The notes under the pieces were generated by a model. It was not told the DNA's origin. It saw only the letters and a program-made list of their open reading frames with translations, and searched no databases. Below, piece after piece: positions 37,400 to 50,778 of a DNA stretch of 64,000 bases (positions are counted from its first letter, which is position 1; every line of letters starts with the position of its first letter). The stretch comes from Vanilla planifolia. Its lineage: Eukaryota; Streptophyta; Magnoliopsida; Asparagales; Orchidaceae. The position numbers were made by a program, and so were the translations under genes. The stretch spans positions 8,923,958 through 8,987,957 of the forward strand of contig CM043875.1 of assembly GCA_023846275.1 (NCBI GenBank), given 5' to 3'.

Positions 37400-37700
37400 G
37401 AATATTATCCAAATGCTAAAGAAACTACACATTGTACTTTAACTGGAATAGATGTCTCGTTAATCCATGAGACAGTGTAAGGGTGGGGATGTGGGGTCGT
37501 AATTAGGCCAAGTTTGGTCACCGAATCTGTAGAAATGGCATTAATACTGCTCCCACTATCGATTACTACTTTGCAAACCTTTTCTCCTATTTTAATGAAA
37601 GTATGAAAGATTGCAGTTCTTCTCCAGTCTTCACTAATTTTTGGTTGAGTAAGGGTGCATCTGACTACGACTAGAGTTTCTTCCCCTGGGTTGTCTTCTT
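37400..37700 (-). pseudogene. Aspartic protease region, nested chromovirus
   Basis: VVIDSGSSINAIS (near 37535-37575) is the retropepsin active-site motif, in frame after Gag. Upstream is an acidic stretch (NEYYEDEEDNPGEE). Confidence 0.85.
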
Positions 37701-37799
37701 CATCTTCATAATATTCATTAGCAAGATCACTATCTGGGTTGTATTCTGTTATCTCCTCGGTGTCTATTTTAGGTTCCTCACTTTCACCTTCTCCTAAGT

Positions 37800-38814
37800 A
37801 GTTTATCCTGGTGGGACATTGGGCTGCTACATGTCCTTTTCCATTACATTTATAGCAAGTTATTTCTTTAGGTCTTGTGGTGGTTGGATTGGGTTTTATG
37901 GCGATAGTAGGCTGGGTACGGCTAGTAGATGATCCATTATTAGAGTATTTAGGTATAGGTTTGGGTTCAAACTTCTTTGTAGGATAGGTCTTTTGTAAGC
38001 GCTCTATTTCGCTAGTTATTCTATAGGCTTCGGGTAGGGATTCTACGCCACGAATTAAAAGTTCTCTTTGTAGGTCTTCCATAAGTCCAGCATGAAATCG
38101 GGAGAGAGTCATAGATGGGTCTTCATCTATTCCACATCTAAGATGATATTCATAGAATTTGGCAATATATTCATTTATTGATTTTCCTCCTTGTGTGTGA
38201 CATTGCCATTGGTCCAATAATTGATTTTTATAAGTTCTTGGAACATATTTCTGCCTAAGGTCTCTTTTAAGTTCATTCCAAGTTTCAATTGGCGGCGAGT
38301 TTCTTTGAAAATTATCATTATCTACAGCTTCCATATAGAGTCGGGCTTGCTTAGATAATTTCATTTTAGCAAATAATGCCTTTCTATCTTCAGTAAGTCT
38401 AAACCATTGAAAATATTTGTCTATAGCGGCTTCCCATTCTAAATATTCTTTAGGGTTAAGGGAACCTTCAAAACTAGGGATTTCGAATTTGATTGATCTA
38501 AGTAATTGGTCATTGTCATTTTCGGTCCGGTTTCTGTGTCTATGTGGGGGTATTGTTGATTGATAGTCGCTTCCTTCTTCTATTATCTCTGGTTCCATTC
38601 TTTGTTGTTGTGTCGGTGTGACTCTAAGTCTAGGGGGTTGTAGTATTTCTTCTTCAGTAATTTCTGGTTCCACTTGATTTTGTTCTAATCGATTGAGTTT
38701 TGCATTTGTTTGAGTTGATAGATCCTGTATAGCTAATTGCATTTGTCGCATATGTTCCATGAGTTGTTCAAATTGATTATCCATTGTATATTCCCTACCA
38801 GATCTAGTTCGCAT
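37800..38814 (-). pseudogene. Gag with zinc knuckle, nested chromovirus
   Basis: Begins MRTRSGREYTMDNQFEQLME, about 150 bases after the primer site. A coiled-coil-like N terminus (HMRQMQLAIQDLSTQTNAKL) is followed by the Ty3 Gag core (FEGSLNPKEYLEWEAAIDKY and TWNELKRDLRQKYVPRTYKN) and a CCHC zinc knuckle, CYKCNGKGHVAAQC (near 37815-37859), that binds the RNA genome. Protease follows in the same frame. Start 38814 is the first ATG of the long frame. Confidence 0.93.
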
Positions 38815-38961
38815 AAACGTTTTCGTAAAGTGTGTGTGTGCAGCTCACAAAGTAACCGAATAGTCGCACAAGGTTTCTCCCCAGTTAGTGGTGCGTAGAC
38901 GAAGCTCCGCTTTAGCCAGACCACCTCTTAGACAGGAGTTACCTAAGATTGACTAAAACCT

Positions 38962-38973
38962 GCTCTGATACCA
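38962..38973 (-). other. Primer binding site, initiator tRNA-Met
   Basis: On the minus strand TGGTATCAGAGC, an exact match to the plant consensus, lies four bases after the 5' LTR. This fixes the element's orientation. Confidence 0.95.
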
Positions 38974-38977
38974 AATG

Positions 38978-40156
38978 TGATGTAGGACTAGACGAAAATT
39001 GCTTAGTTAGAAAACTTTTTTTTTTATTTAAAATTTATGACTGATGCACAACAAAGGAGCAAGGGTGTCACCCTAAGGGACACACACCTAGATAAGATGA
39101 GGGTTGAACGCAAAAGGCACCAACCAATGAATCTTAACTAAACTTAGGATCGATAGCGGCTACACACTTTCAAACACGCAGAAATAGGGAGTACTTAGAT
39201 TGGCTAAGTACCAGTTGAACTTAAAATATAATTTATAGTAAAAGTTGCACTTCACAGAATGAAAATATATTGAAGACAAATTAATAATCTAGGAATGGAA
39301 AATACAAATGAAGATGGTTGAGCGGTGATGGAAGATGATAGACTGGAGTGGCGTCTCACCACTTGGACCTCGCGCCCCTCCTCCCAGTATCAGAGCTTTG
39401 ACGAGTCGGCACGCCAAAGACACTCAGAGCACTCACGAACTCAGAATGGAAGCAATGAACACTCAAAGCTTGCATTAACTTTTTCTCCAAAAAATATCCC
39501 CTACAACAGAAGAGGACTTCCCCATATATAGGAATCCACAAGGGTACAAAAGACATTTTGACTCATAACATGGGAATACTAAAGAACACATGGTTAAACT
39601 AAAAGTCACCTAAAATTACAAACAGACTCCTAAAAATCTGAGAAAAATAATGAAAATTAAGTTCATTCATTTATCTAAACACTGTTTATGGATTTCGAAA
39701 GTGACTTCTAGGACTCCGGAAAAAATGCAAAACAAAACCCTAATTTCGGATTGCTGGCGGCGCGGAGAGCGGCGGCGGGTCTGGCAGGTTGACGCGGGTC
39801 GGTGCGGGTTGGTGCGGGTCGGCGCAGGTCACAGGTCGCGGGTCATCCGGTGGGTATCTTGGGTCGGCGCCTGGCTGGACTCAGGCGCAGCGGTTCGGGC
39901 TAACCCGGATCCGGTTTGAGCTCGAGCGGTTCGAAATGGCGGCGGGCGGTTCACTGTGACGGCAGAGGTTGCGGCGGAGGCGGCGGGCGGCGGTAGGGAT
40001 AGTGATTTTGGCCTTGTTTTTGCTCCCAGGAAGCCATTTGGACTCCGATTTCGAATTCGAAAGTTGTGTTGGCTTCCTAAAGATGATAATAGGTTTTTAG
40101 TGCAAGACCTGGTCTGTGGACGTCGAAAATCCTTCTCGAACATGATGTCCTCATCA
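38978..40156 (-). repeat. 5' LTR of the nested chromovirus
   Basis: 1179 bases, TGATGTAGGA...CCTCATCA, about 97% identical to 32971-34175 by hand count. ORFs called in it on the plus strand (39325-39531, 39650-39919, 39956-40186) are shadows that recur in both LTRs. Confidence 0.97.
39523..39532 (-). promoter_or_regulatory. TATA box of the chromovirus 5' LTR
   Basis: On the minus strand CCTATATATG, conserved in the other LTR at 33541-33550. It is the best core-promoter candidate in an LTR that otherwise has GC-rich and A/T-rich blocks. Confidence 0.5.
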
Positions 40157-40161
40157 GTGTC
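40157..40161. repeat. Target-site duplication GTGTC, right copy
   Basis: Matches 32966-32970 exactly and abuts the CATCA end of the LTR. Confidence 0.9.
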
Positions 40162-43100
40162 ACTTAAATTGAATCATTTACTTTAACACTTGGTTACCTG
40201 AATGATACTAAATAGGTTCACCCTAGGATAAGGCAATCCATTATCCATAATGAAATGTACAATGTATTTCAAGCCTATCAAGATACAAATATTAAAGTCA
40301 TAAAAGATAGATATCACTACCACTGAATTAAAAACTACAAATAAAAAAGCTAAAGCTACTTAGTTTACTACCAAGGATGCCCCCACAACTCTAACTCCTA
40401 TACAAGCTCCTATCTTTCGAAATCTACTTAAAAAAATAAGGGGAGTGAGCCTAAATTCAATAAAAAAAACTTAATTCATGCTATAAAAACAATATGCAAT
40501 AACAATATACTATATCAAATATGTAAGGAAACATATAATAATCAACATCATGATAAAATACAATACAAGTACAAGAGATATCACTAAACTAATATAATGC
40601 ATGAGAATATGGTATTCATTAACCCCATTATCATAACGTTAAGGAATTTATTTGATAGTCATAATGACTTCTTAAATCTTTGTCATTTCATGATCCTAAC
40701 CTAAGATACAACCTATTGAATGCTTAGTGTCTCACTAGTAATCTAGCTCTCACTCTTATCCTAACCACATAAGGGCATGATAGGTACTCCACCAATAAAA
40801 ACATGATCAAGTTCGTGGTTGTCATTTAAAGTGTTACCTGTGGCCTTGAGGACTAAATAAAGCTACTTAATGTATTACCCACAACCATGCCACACCTAGG
40901 GTTTAGCCAATAACATAGGAGCAACTACCTCTTTTGTCGAGTCAAGCATCTCTGTAGTCCAAGCCCAACATTTATCCAATGTTTAACCATGAACCTCACT
41001 AGCCCAAATCCTTATCCATAGCATGCATAAGACTCATCAAGTGCTTGTGTTCTTGATCCAACCTTAAATTCCATCTTTGTAGTTTCTTTATGCTTAAAAC
41101 TAAAACTTAGGTATCAATTAAGCTTAATTTAAGGCTATATTAAGTCTTATTTGTGGTCTACCCAAAAGATTGCAACATTTGATGCCTAATTTTTTAACTT
41201 ATCCTTGACATGTCTTCCTAAGGAAATAATTCATGATTATCATCTTCTCATTCATTATTTACTCATAATGTTGCTTACCCAGGCTTCTATTTTTAGGGTT
41301 TCTTATAACTAGGTTTACATTCCAAACTTGAATATATTATTCAAATCTTTGACTTATAAATCTCTAACATCAAATTTAATATACAAACTCTCAGGTTTAT
41401 TAAAATCCTAATCTAAAGTTAACTACAACTAAGAGCTAACTCTAACTTCCTACCTCTTATTCCTTTCTTGACCAAATAGATATTATTTTGCTAAGCCTTT
41501 TCTAGAACATTACTCAATCTTAATCTTCTTGTAGGGCTCCCCAAGGAGTTAAAAGCTCTCATTGCCTTAAATACCATTCAAGGTTCTTTCCAAGGTCTCT
41601 TCATCCATCCATTGTTTTTTATCAAGCCTTTCCATTCAATGCCAAAGCTTATCCCATGGTAATATACTCATTTTAATAATAAAAGGATCACCTTTAGGTT
41701 CAATTTAGAAATAGCTCCTACTTAAGTCTAAGATTTATTTAAGAACAATCACATTTACTAAGACTTACAATTCCTCTAAGAGTCACAATTGATTTCTATG
41801 CCTAACTAATGTTAACCTAATACTTCATTTAAACTTATCTTCATCATTTACTAAAATTTATCCTCTTACATCAAGTATATAAAATTTAGATTGTCATACA
41901 AAATATTAGATTTATTCAACTCCTTACACTTATAAATTATAAGTGACCTGAACAATCATCCTTCAAGTTTAATAATACATAACAAGATTATCATTCTTAG
42001 TTCCAAATTAAACAAATCTAAGATAATCATCTTTTAATCTAATCCTACATTACCAAGAATATGCTCTACAAATCCCAATCATATGTGGCTATAACATCAA
42101 TTATCATCTATAGATAACATATAGCATTTAAGATCATGTTACTAAGTTTAATCTAATCTAACCTCATCTTTAAGAACTTCTATCCAACATACAAAGCTTT
42201 CTTAATACTCACTCAAGAGCCCCACATAATAGTATTAAACTAATCTAAGGATTTATCAAAGATCATGACTTTGGTTGCATACTTAACTAGTCCAAAGTCT
42301 TAACTTAGGCAAAATTCACCAAATCCTTGCAAGCCTAGCCTTGTGCACAACCAACCTATCTTTATTTGAAGACTTTAAACCATTCCCTTTTAGGTTCCTC
42401 AATAAGAAACCATGGGTTATGTCTCACTTTAGAAGGCATCTAGGTTCATCTCAAGTCTCAGTCGAGCCTTCTGTGGCTTAACCAATCCATGCAACTCGCT
42501 ATGCAAGTAGAACCAAGGCAAGAAAGTGCTTCGTTACAAGATTCTCTTAAGATTTGCCTAAGTTTCAAATTTCACCTAGAGTTCATGACCTAGTCTAGGT
42601 TAATCTATATTAAGGATTTGTTCTTAATTTCTTAACCTTGCTTTCATATGTGTATATATAAATTCTTATAATGTCATAGTTCAAGTTAAAAATTTAAAGA
42701 ATCTCATATCCAAACCCATAACAATCATAATAAGTATGGAATTCTTTAAAGAAAAATCTAAAGATTTTATCAAGAAAATATACACACATGTAAGGGCTTA
42801 AGCTAAGGCTTATATACATTAGTTTTCATCTTAAAATCAAGAGTGAATAGCTTAGATGGATTATATCTAATTTCATAGTTAATTCTTCGCATTCTCAATG
42901 GAAATACAACCTCTAATCCTTTAATAGCTAATTACACATCTTAAATTTAAAGTTTTTCCAATATAATACAAGACTAGCATTCTAAGTATTTAATTCTCTT
43001 CCTTATTTGCATGACTTAACAATAAGGTTGGATTCTCTATATCATATTGGTATAATTCCTATCTTTGTATTATATGTTAAGTTAAATCTGTCATTAGCTA

Positions 43101-43847
43101 TGCTTATCTTACTGATCGTAATTTTATGATATGAATATCTATACAGCATGATACACTTCGCATAACATCCACTTATCATAATCTATGATTTCTATTGTTT
43201 GATAATTTCTTTAGCTTTAGTATACTTTTACAACTATGCTAATCTTATAGTACAATCTATTAGCTTACTACTCAACTTGCACACTTGAAAATTTTTTTCT
43301 CCCATTATCATACCTGTACAATTTATGACTAAGTATCTATATGATCACAATATTATATAGACCAATCTCCACTTTTCATATTAATTCCCTTATACACTAG
43401 TGTGATCGATCTGTTATAATCACCAACTAGCTTTATTCTTAACTTTATCCTCTCTTTTATTCCATCATACTACATAATATACTTAAACCGTCTTTATGTG
43501 GTACCAAAACTTCCTCAAGCTATCAGACACATTAGACTGTTAATGTACACAACATCATCATATTAATATGATCATGAAGTCATATTTGTATTGCCAAAGT
43601 TCTCTTTACCAACATGTTCGCACTTGTATCCTTATTACTTCTCTTGTCCAATTATATTGTACGATTAACCACTATCGCACTTACAATATTCACAACCAAG
43701 ATTTCAAACTATTTTCTTTTCTTATCATATCGTATAATATTCTATCATCGTATTGTACAATCCACAATTAATTATATTTAAAAGTATTTATTTAGTAAAA
43801 TCAAAAGAAAATAATATATCTTGACTGGCCAAAAACGAAGTATAACA
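40162..43847 (+). repeat. Right long repeat of the LARD-like element, part after the nested chromovirus
   Basis: Continues the alignment with the left copy: AGCATGCATAAGACTCATCAAGT near 41020, GCAAGTAGAACCAAGGCAAG near 42505, TTTCTTTAGCTTTAGTATACT near 43208, and the CTTATACACTAGTGTGATCGA block near 43390, ending AGTATAACA near 43847. No coding content. AAGGGGAGTGAGCCTAAA near 40438 resembles a word in the LTR-like fragment near 61295. Confidence 0.6.
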
Positions 43848-45400
43848 CTCCAACTATTATTACTTTTAAATTTCATTGCATTCTCTCATAAAACAAGTGT
43901 TAGACTACCACAATTTTTATTTTGGGTCGACAACTTAGGATTCCGATGACTTCCTCACTAATGCATATTCACATGACCTCCTTTGCGGGGTTTTGTAAAA
44001 ACCTGATGCAATAATGAGGGGCATGTCGTGGTGTGGTTGCTACTTGATTCTAGTGAATTTGGAGGATCTAATGTGGTTTCCTAGTTTGAAAGTTACCTCT
44101 TATGTATTGGTTTGAACCACATCTCTCACCTCTTGCAACCTAATGGCATGGGACCATTGAAGCCTCATAGGCAGCCTTGGTTTGAAATTGTGTAGCTTTT
44201 GTATGCCCAAACCAGTGTTGTGGTCTATGGGCCATGGGCAAAGCCAGCATAAGGCTCACCCATGGCTCTTCTTAGTCACAAGTCCCTTTGGGCTTTCATG
44301 GCCTTGTCAGATTAGCGTAAATCTGGAGTGATAGACTTGATGGGTATTTAAAAAGATATTGAGCAATTGATCTTCAACCTTCACTTGAGGAAGCGCCATG
44401 CCTGATCTTCACTAATGAGGATCGCCACTCTCTCTAGATGGTTGTGGTTGATTACAATTCTAATCTAACCTTGTTTAAAACTCAGTGGTGGCAGCATACC
44501 AAAATCATCAGTTCACAGTGGGTAACCATAACTTTGCCTTTAAAGGGCTGCCACTTGCTCGTAGCACGTCAGCCGTATTCCTATCTAACTATTATTTTTT
44601 TGTCTTCCCGTCTTTCAACACTACTACTGACTTCTTTGCTTATCTTACTTTGTAGAAGAGTTTTGTGCAAGTTAAAGAATGTTCTTCCCATGGAATTTGT
44701 CACGGCTATACACATTAATCGCAACTATTGTTATGTGCGGTTGTATAGGCATCGGCTGATCCGCGTTTCATTGATAAATAAAAAGCCTGTTCCGAGTAAA
44801 ATGATAAGAGTTAATATACCGTCATCCATATTGCACTTAACGTTGTGGCTCAGGTGGCCCGAAAGTTTTGTTTGAAAGTAATGAATTGCCATATCTCTTC
44901 CTTTTTGACGATCGAACCTTTTACTTAATTACTTACCGCTCACTATTCATTTTTGCTTTGCTTTTGGTGGAGCCTTGGCCTCTGCTCTCCATTCCTTAAG
45001 GTGGCAGCTTGTTTCCTTTATTGCTGCCAATTTCTTGAATTGAATGGCGCAAACAAAGTTCGTCCATCATGTTGTATTTTTCATAACAAAATGGGCTTCA
45101 CTTTCACAGTGCTGTTTTATTCTCAAACTTATACATCAAAAAGAAACGAACGTAATACCACTTAAACAAAAAAAAGTGAACAGTAATCTACTTCAACGTA
45201 TGCAAAATGGTTGCAGCCTTGAGCCCGTTATAATATTTGAGCATAGGCAAAAGAAACTATATTATCTTAGTGCTTCTATGGCTGATCAACTAAGGAATCA
45301 TTCTCAATCGGCTTATTGCTTGGTATAGCAATTCAAACAATATTTTGCCAACAAACTGTAATCCAGCCAATGGGGCAGAATGATTATTGTTATGCCACAT
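43848..45400. other. Less AT-rich segment, no recognised gene
   Basis: The stretch at about 43920-45060 is clearly less AT-rich than its surroundings and contains words such as GGTCTATGGGCCATGGGC. No domain, splice-bounded exon or repeat end is recognised. It could be a worn transposon part or a relic gene. Confidence 0.4.
44438..44875 (+). CDS. Unrecognised ORF of 145 residues, doubtful
   Basis: Open from ATG (MVVVDYNSNLTLFKTQWW) to TGA. The product would have a hydrophobic, possibly membrane-spanning middle (FLSSRLSTLLLTSLLILL) and a basic second half. No known family or catalytic motif is seen, and no neighbouring coding exon. It is the longest ORF outside the transposons here, so it is listed, but the wording reads like chance translation. 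Confidence 0.15.
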   Translation: MVVVDYNSNLTLFKTQWWQHTKIISSQWVTITLPLKGCHLLVARQPYSYLTIIFLSSRLSTLLLTSLLILLCRRVLCKLKNVLPMEFVTAIHINRNYCYVRLYRHRLIRVSLINKKPVPSKMIRVNIPSSILHLTLWLRWPESFV

Positions 45401-48400
45401 GACACGTAAGAATTTTACATTTCATATCAGTGCAATGAAACATAACTTAACCTGAAATATACTGAAAGAGAATTGCCAATTTAAGAGTACATGTGCCCAA
45501 TTATCTGAAACAGCATCTTCTTCTTGGGACTCATCTTGTACAAAAGATTTTTTAGATGGCCATTGACTGCAATCTCAATTTCTATTTTGACTAATTTTTA
45601 GTTTTATTACATAAATTTGAAATATGTTTTTAAAAAAATTAAAACATTTAAAAATAAATAATAAATGGTGATTTTGAAACAATCCAAAATTAGAAAAAAC
45701 TCAATTTTCAATATCGTTTCACACCAATTTTAGTTAAAATCTATCAAGAACTTGGAACATAGGCAAAACTTGCTCAAATTTAAATGGAAATTATTGTAAC
45801 GTATAGGAGAAAAAGTTTTCTACGTATTAAATGATAAATGGAGTAATATGTAGCTTTATAATTCACGGGTTAAAGCCTGAAAATCTAATTTATGATTCCC
45901 ATCCATTAATATTGTGGCCAATCTTATTTCTGAGCAAGCTTCCTTTTAATAAAGCTTTTTCTTAAACTAAAATATCTAAAATAAGGGAACATCAAGTATT
46001 ATGACAATAAATCCTTGGTTATAATTAAATTTCTTGTGATAATCTCTCATATTTTGCTATAAAAAAATATAAAACTTTACCCTCAAATTCAATGAAAGAT
46101 GAATTACTCTATAAATATAATATAGAGAATAAAGAATAACACATGAAAGAATAAATGAAATACTTATATGTTGAAAAAATCACAAACATATATTAAAAAA
46201 ATCTTTATTAGAAGTTTGAAATAGATCATAAAATGTCTCTCAAAAGTTTTCTCAAATAATGATGACGACAACATTCCTGCAATATTTGGAAGTTATTTCA
46301 AGTACGAAAGAGAAATATCTTTTTTTCAATTTCACTTAATACATATACGTTTACATAATTCTCATATTGTCATAAGTCCACTTAAAAGAAATTAAAACAC
46401 AAGTTATAATTATAACAATTTATATCATTTTTGTCATACATACTAGTATGCTATTTTTTAGAGTAATGTTAGTTGTTTATGCTTAGTTGTAATATTAGGT
46501 GAAATGGGTCTTTGACGAATTCTATGCTCTCAGTCATATGCCTTATGATCATGTTTCGTCACGTAACAACGTACATATACTTGTCCTTAATATAAATATG
46601 TCAACTGCCTTATTAACGTACTCCTTCACAATTACAATTACGACCAAACATATGGACAAGGATATGTCCATTCTATGCAAATTTTTACTCTCATATTAGA
46701 GAGCACTATGTAATGCATGCTTGTGATATGGATAGAATAATCACTATAAATAAACCTATAATGTTAAGAGAATTATCTTGGGTCCAAAGAAATAATTTGA
46801 TTGTGAACCAAACACTTAAATGCTCAAGCTAATGATGGTCACTAATAAGATGCAAAGATATTAACTCAATGATTCTCCTCCAATGTGACAATTCTTATAC
46901 GTAATAGGCAATTCCTTCCTTGCATGATAATCCATCATCATTGAATCACTTTCCCTCTAACTAAAGTTTTTAATAACACCAAGAACAAACATACTAAGAT
47001 CTTTGGCTATTTAATAGTTTCAAAAATCACACAAAATAGTGGAAGTTGTGTTATATTGAATCCAAATTGGATCAAGTATATACTTTGGTAGACGTATAAT
47101 ATCTTTAATATTTAAACCTAAAAATAAAAATCCTGATTTTTTTATTAAAGTGCATGTTTATGGGTTTTTAATGTGTACATGAATTATTGATTTGATGCAC
47201 TCAGTTGGTTGTGTATCATACGTCAAAGAGCTTGTTGCTGCACTCGTATTTTAAAATGGGCTCTCATGACCTTTGAGTCGATGGAAACTTTTAAGATTTT
47301 TTATGTTCGCATGACAGATTTGTTATGAGTGAGTTAAGTGACATGTTTATTTAATCAAACATAACATTATAAAATTTTTAAAAGCAGTAATAATGATGAT
47401 TTTGAGTTAAATAAAACCTAAGTCCATTAATTTTGGATTTAAATTGTATAACAAAGTTTTCAAATAATTGATTTGAAAATGAGAACCGATGATAATGGTT
47501 ATTTTATAATTTATAAATACAAAAAGTTGAGATAAGAATTGATAATAACCATTCTTCAGATTAATCAAACATGTTTAAGAAAAGAAACTGAAGTACAATA
47601 ATAGGTGGTTATTTTTTTTACAAAAAAATTTAAAAAATCTATGGTTGATAAAACATCTTTGTGATTCGAAGAACGCTAATAATAAGTATAAAAATATAAA
47701 GAGTATTATATAATCTATTATACAAATTGCTTTAGTATTAAAAACTTTATTTGCATAAAGATAAAATGTTTATTAATTTCATAATGATAAATCTAAAAAT
47801 GAAATTATATCTTACAAAGGTAATTTATGAGTTGTTTATAGAAGTGGTATAGTACAAATCGATCAAACTAATTGTGTAACAAAGTAAAACATATGAGGAA
47901 AAGATTTAAACATATTTATAAGGCTTTAAATTTAAAATTTAGGCAAGCCAAATCTCTATAAATCTTAATTTGAATGACAATTTTAAGAAAAAAAAATGAA
48001 ATATTTGACCCCCAAAAAATAAAAAAAAGAAAAAAAGCATAAAAAATAAAATGGATGAAAAAGAACAAAACAATAACAAAAAAAATTCTAATTTATTATT
48101 ATTAGTAGTATTTTTTATGTTCTATTTTTTATCTTGTTTATCTAAATCCTCTTTCTTGCATCTTAATTCCTCTTAACCAAATCTTTCATATTAGCTCAAC
48201 GGTTCGCTCTTCCTCTTATTCCCAAGACTCATCTCCTTTCTTTATCCTACTTACCTATTCTTAATGCACCATCCTCTATATTGATGAATTATATTAACCA
48301 CATTTAATAAAATCGAGGAGATAAGAGGTTTAAGTTTATTATAGATAATAAATTATATTTCATATAAAGACTAAAAAAGGACTGTAAATTGGGCCCTTAA

Positions 48401-48420
48401 TAACTTTGATACCCTAGTCA
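45400..48420. other. AT-rich intergenic sequence, nothing recognised
   Basis: No ORF above background, no RNA gene. Short A/T homopolymer runs are common (for example 47990-48090). Confidence 0.5.
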
Positions 48421-49050
48421 CCTATTTTTTCCTGTTGTGCATTTGTTACAAATCACACCAACTTGGTTAGACATATTGGTTGCACAACCTTGCAACAACA
48501 ACACCCTACTCAATATCTTGCCTATGTTACTCGCACATTTTCATCTACTTGTCACATGTCATGCATTCAATTTATTGTTGGCCTCATGCACTTGCACTTA
48601 AGCAGTGGCACACCACTACATCTAGGTGCTTAGACATCCACTTAGTCAAACATCTACTAATTTTCTTGTGCGTCTACTAGACATGATACTTTGCCCAATT
48701 GTTGCTTAACATTACATTCGAACTTGTACACCCATTTGCATAATAATGTTACTATGTACTCATACACCTATGCATTTATGAAGGCTCACTTCACCTTATG
48801 CACTTGTGCCCTTACATGTCATGTATCTATGTAAAATGAGACTTATTAATCTTTGCATACGCACTCTCATGTCTAATGATGTGTCTCTATGGACCTATTC
48901 AAACCAATCCTAACACCTGCATGTGTTGCAAGTGTCACACATGCATTGCCAATAGTATGCAAGCTTTATATCATGTAGCCATGTTTTTTATCCTCATTAT
49001 TTTCTCCACCAACTATATGCCATGTTATTTTCTTTTTCCTATCTCCTTAA
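48420..49050. other. Intergenic sequence with frequent CATGCA/CACTTGTGC words
   Basis: Somewhat less AT-rich, with recurring short words such as ATGCACTTG, ACATGTCATG and CATGCATT, but no fixed period. ORFs at 48480-48680 and 48876-49082 are short and Cys/His-rich by chance composition. Confidence 0.35.
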
Positions 49051-49068
49051 CACACACACACACACACA
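49051..49068. repeat. (CA)n microsatellite
   Basis: About nine CA units. Confidence 0.95.
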
Positions 49069-49261
49069 AACACATGATATGACATCATATAATATTTTTA
49101 TATATGTGTAATATGTAGTAAATAAAATGTTATTACATTTTATATTCTAAATTGAATGAAATTTGAAAATATTTCAAGAAAGGGGTATTTTTAAAAAAAT
49201 ACATATAGACCTCAATGCATATACAATAAAAATAAGGGAGAAAAATATAAAATTTTGTAGA

Positions 49262-49281
49262 ATATATATATATATATATAT
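49262..49281. repeat. (AT)n microsatellite
   Basis: About ten AT units. Confidence 0.95.
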
Positions 49282-49377
49282 TCTTTAATCAATTAATAGG
49301 ATTTTATATTCTTAAACAACTTTAGTCTTTTAGTTTATCTCAAAACACATCTATTCTTAGTAAAATCATCATCACTA

Positions 49378-50629
<1,252 letters not shown>

Positions 50630-50778
50630 GAGCTATGATAAGGTGTAGTATTGCATGGGTGGTGGTGAGTGATGATTAGTTGTAATTTAGCATGGATGGT
50701 AGTTAGCCATGATAATGTGCAATATGATATAAGTAGTGATGAGCCATGATATGGTTTAATGAAGCTTGAGGTGGTGAT
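50630..50778. repeat. Minisatellite, four units of 37-38 bases
   Basis: Units start at 50630 (GAGCTATGATAAGG), 50667 (GAGTGATGATTAG), 50704 (TAGCCATGATAATG) and 50741 (GAGCCATGATATGG). Each ends in a G/T-rich GGTGGTGGT- or TAGTGAT-like tail. A partial fifth unit may follow. Confidence 0.85.

Larger units (their letters stand above)
32971..40156 (-). mobile_element. Ty3/gypsy chromovirus, nearly complete layout, broken, nested
   Basis: A 7186-base element on the minus strand with two LTRs (1205 and 1179 bases), perfect 5 bp GTGTC target duplications, a primer site with an exact 12-base match to initiator tRNA-Met, and a polypurine tract. Gag, protease, RT, RNase H, integrase and a chromodomain are all present in the Ty3/gypsy order. 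The coding region has about four interruptions, so it is a fossil, though a fresh one. I counted about 36 substitutions in about 1180 aligned LTR positions (about 3%), mostly C/T or G/A, giving roughly 1.2 My at 1.3e-8 per site per year, more if the host mutates slowly. The polyprotein frame runs through the polypurine tract into the 3' LTR, a layout reported for CRM-type chromoviruses; I do not fix the clade. Confidence 0.97.
25864..43847 (+). mobile_element. Probable LARD-like LTR element with a chromovirus nested in its right LTR
   Basis: Two colinear, diverged direct copies (25864-30047; 32814-32970 plus 40162-43847) flank about 2.8 kb (30048-32813) in which I see no gag or pol motif. Both copies begin with TGTCA words (TGTCACACCTAGCC and TGTCAATCCC) and end near AGTATAATG or AGTATAACA. 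Just after the left copy is TTATATCAG, a weak match to the tRNA-Met primer site. LTRs of about 4 kb around a noncoding core are the description of a LARD, a nonautonomous derivative mobilised by a partner. The orientation is inferred from the primer-like site. The copies differ so much (perhaps a third of positions) that they could also be two separate old insertions of one family. No matching target duplication was seen. Confidence 0.5.
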
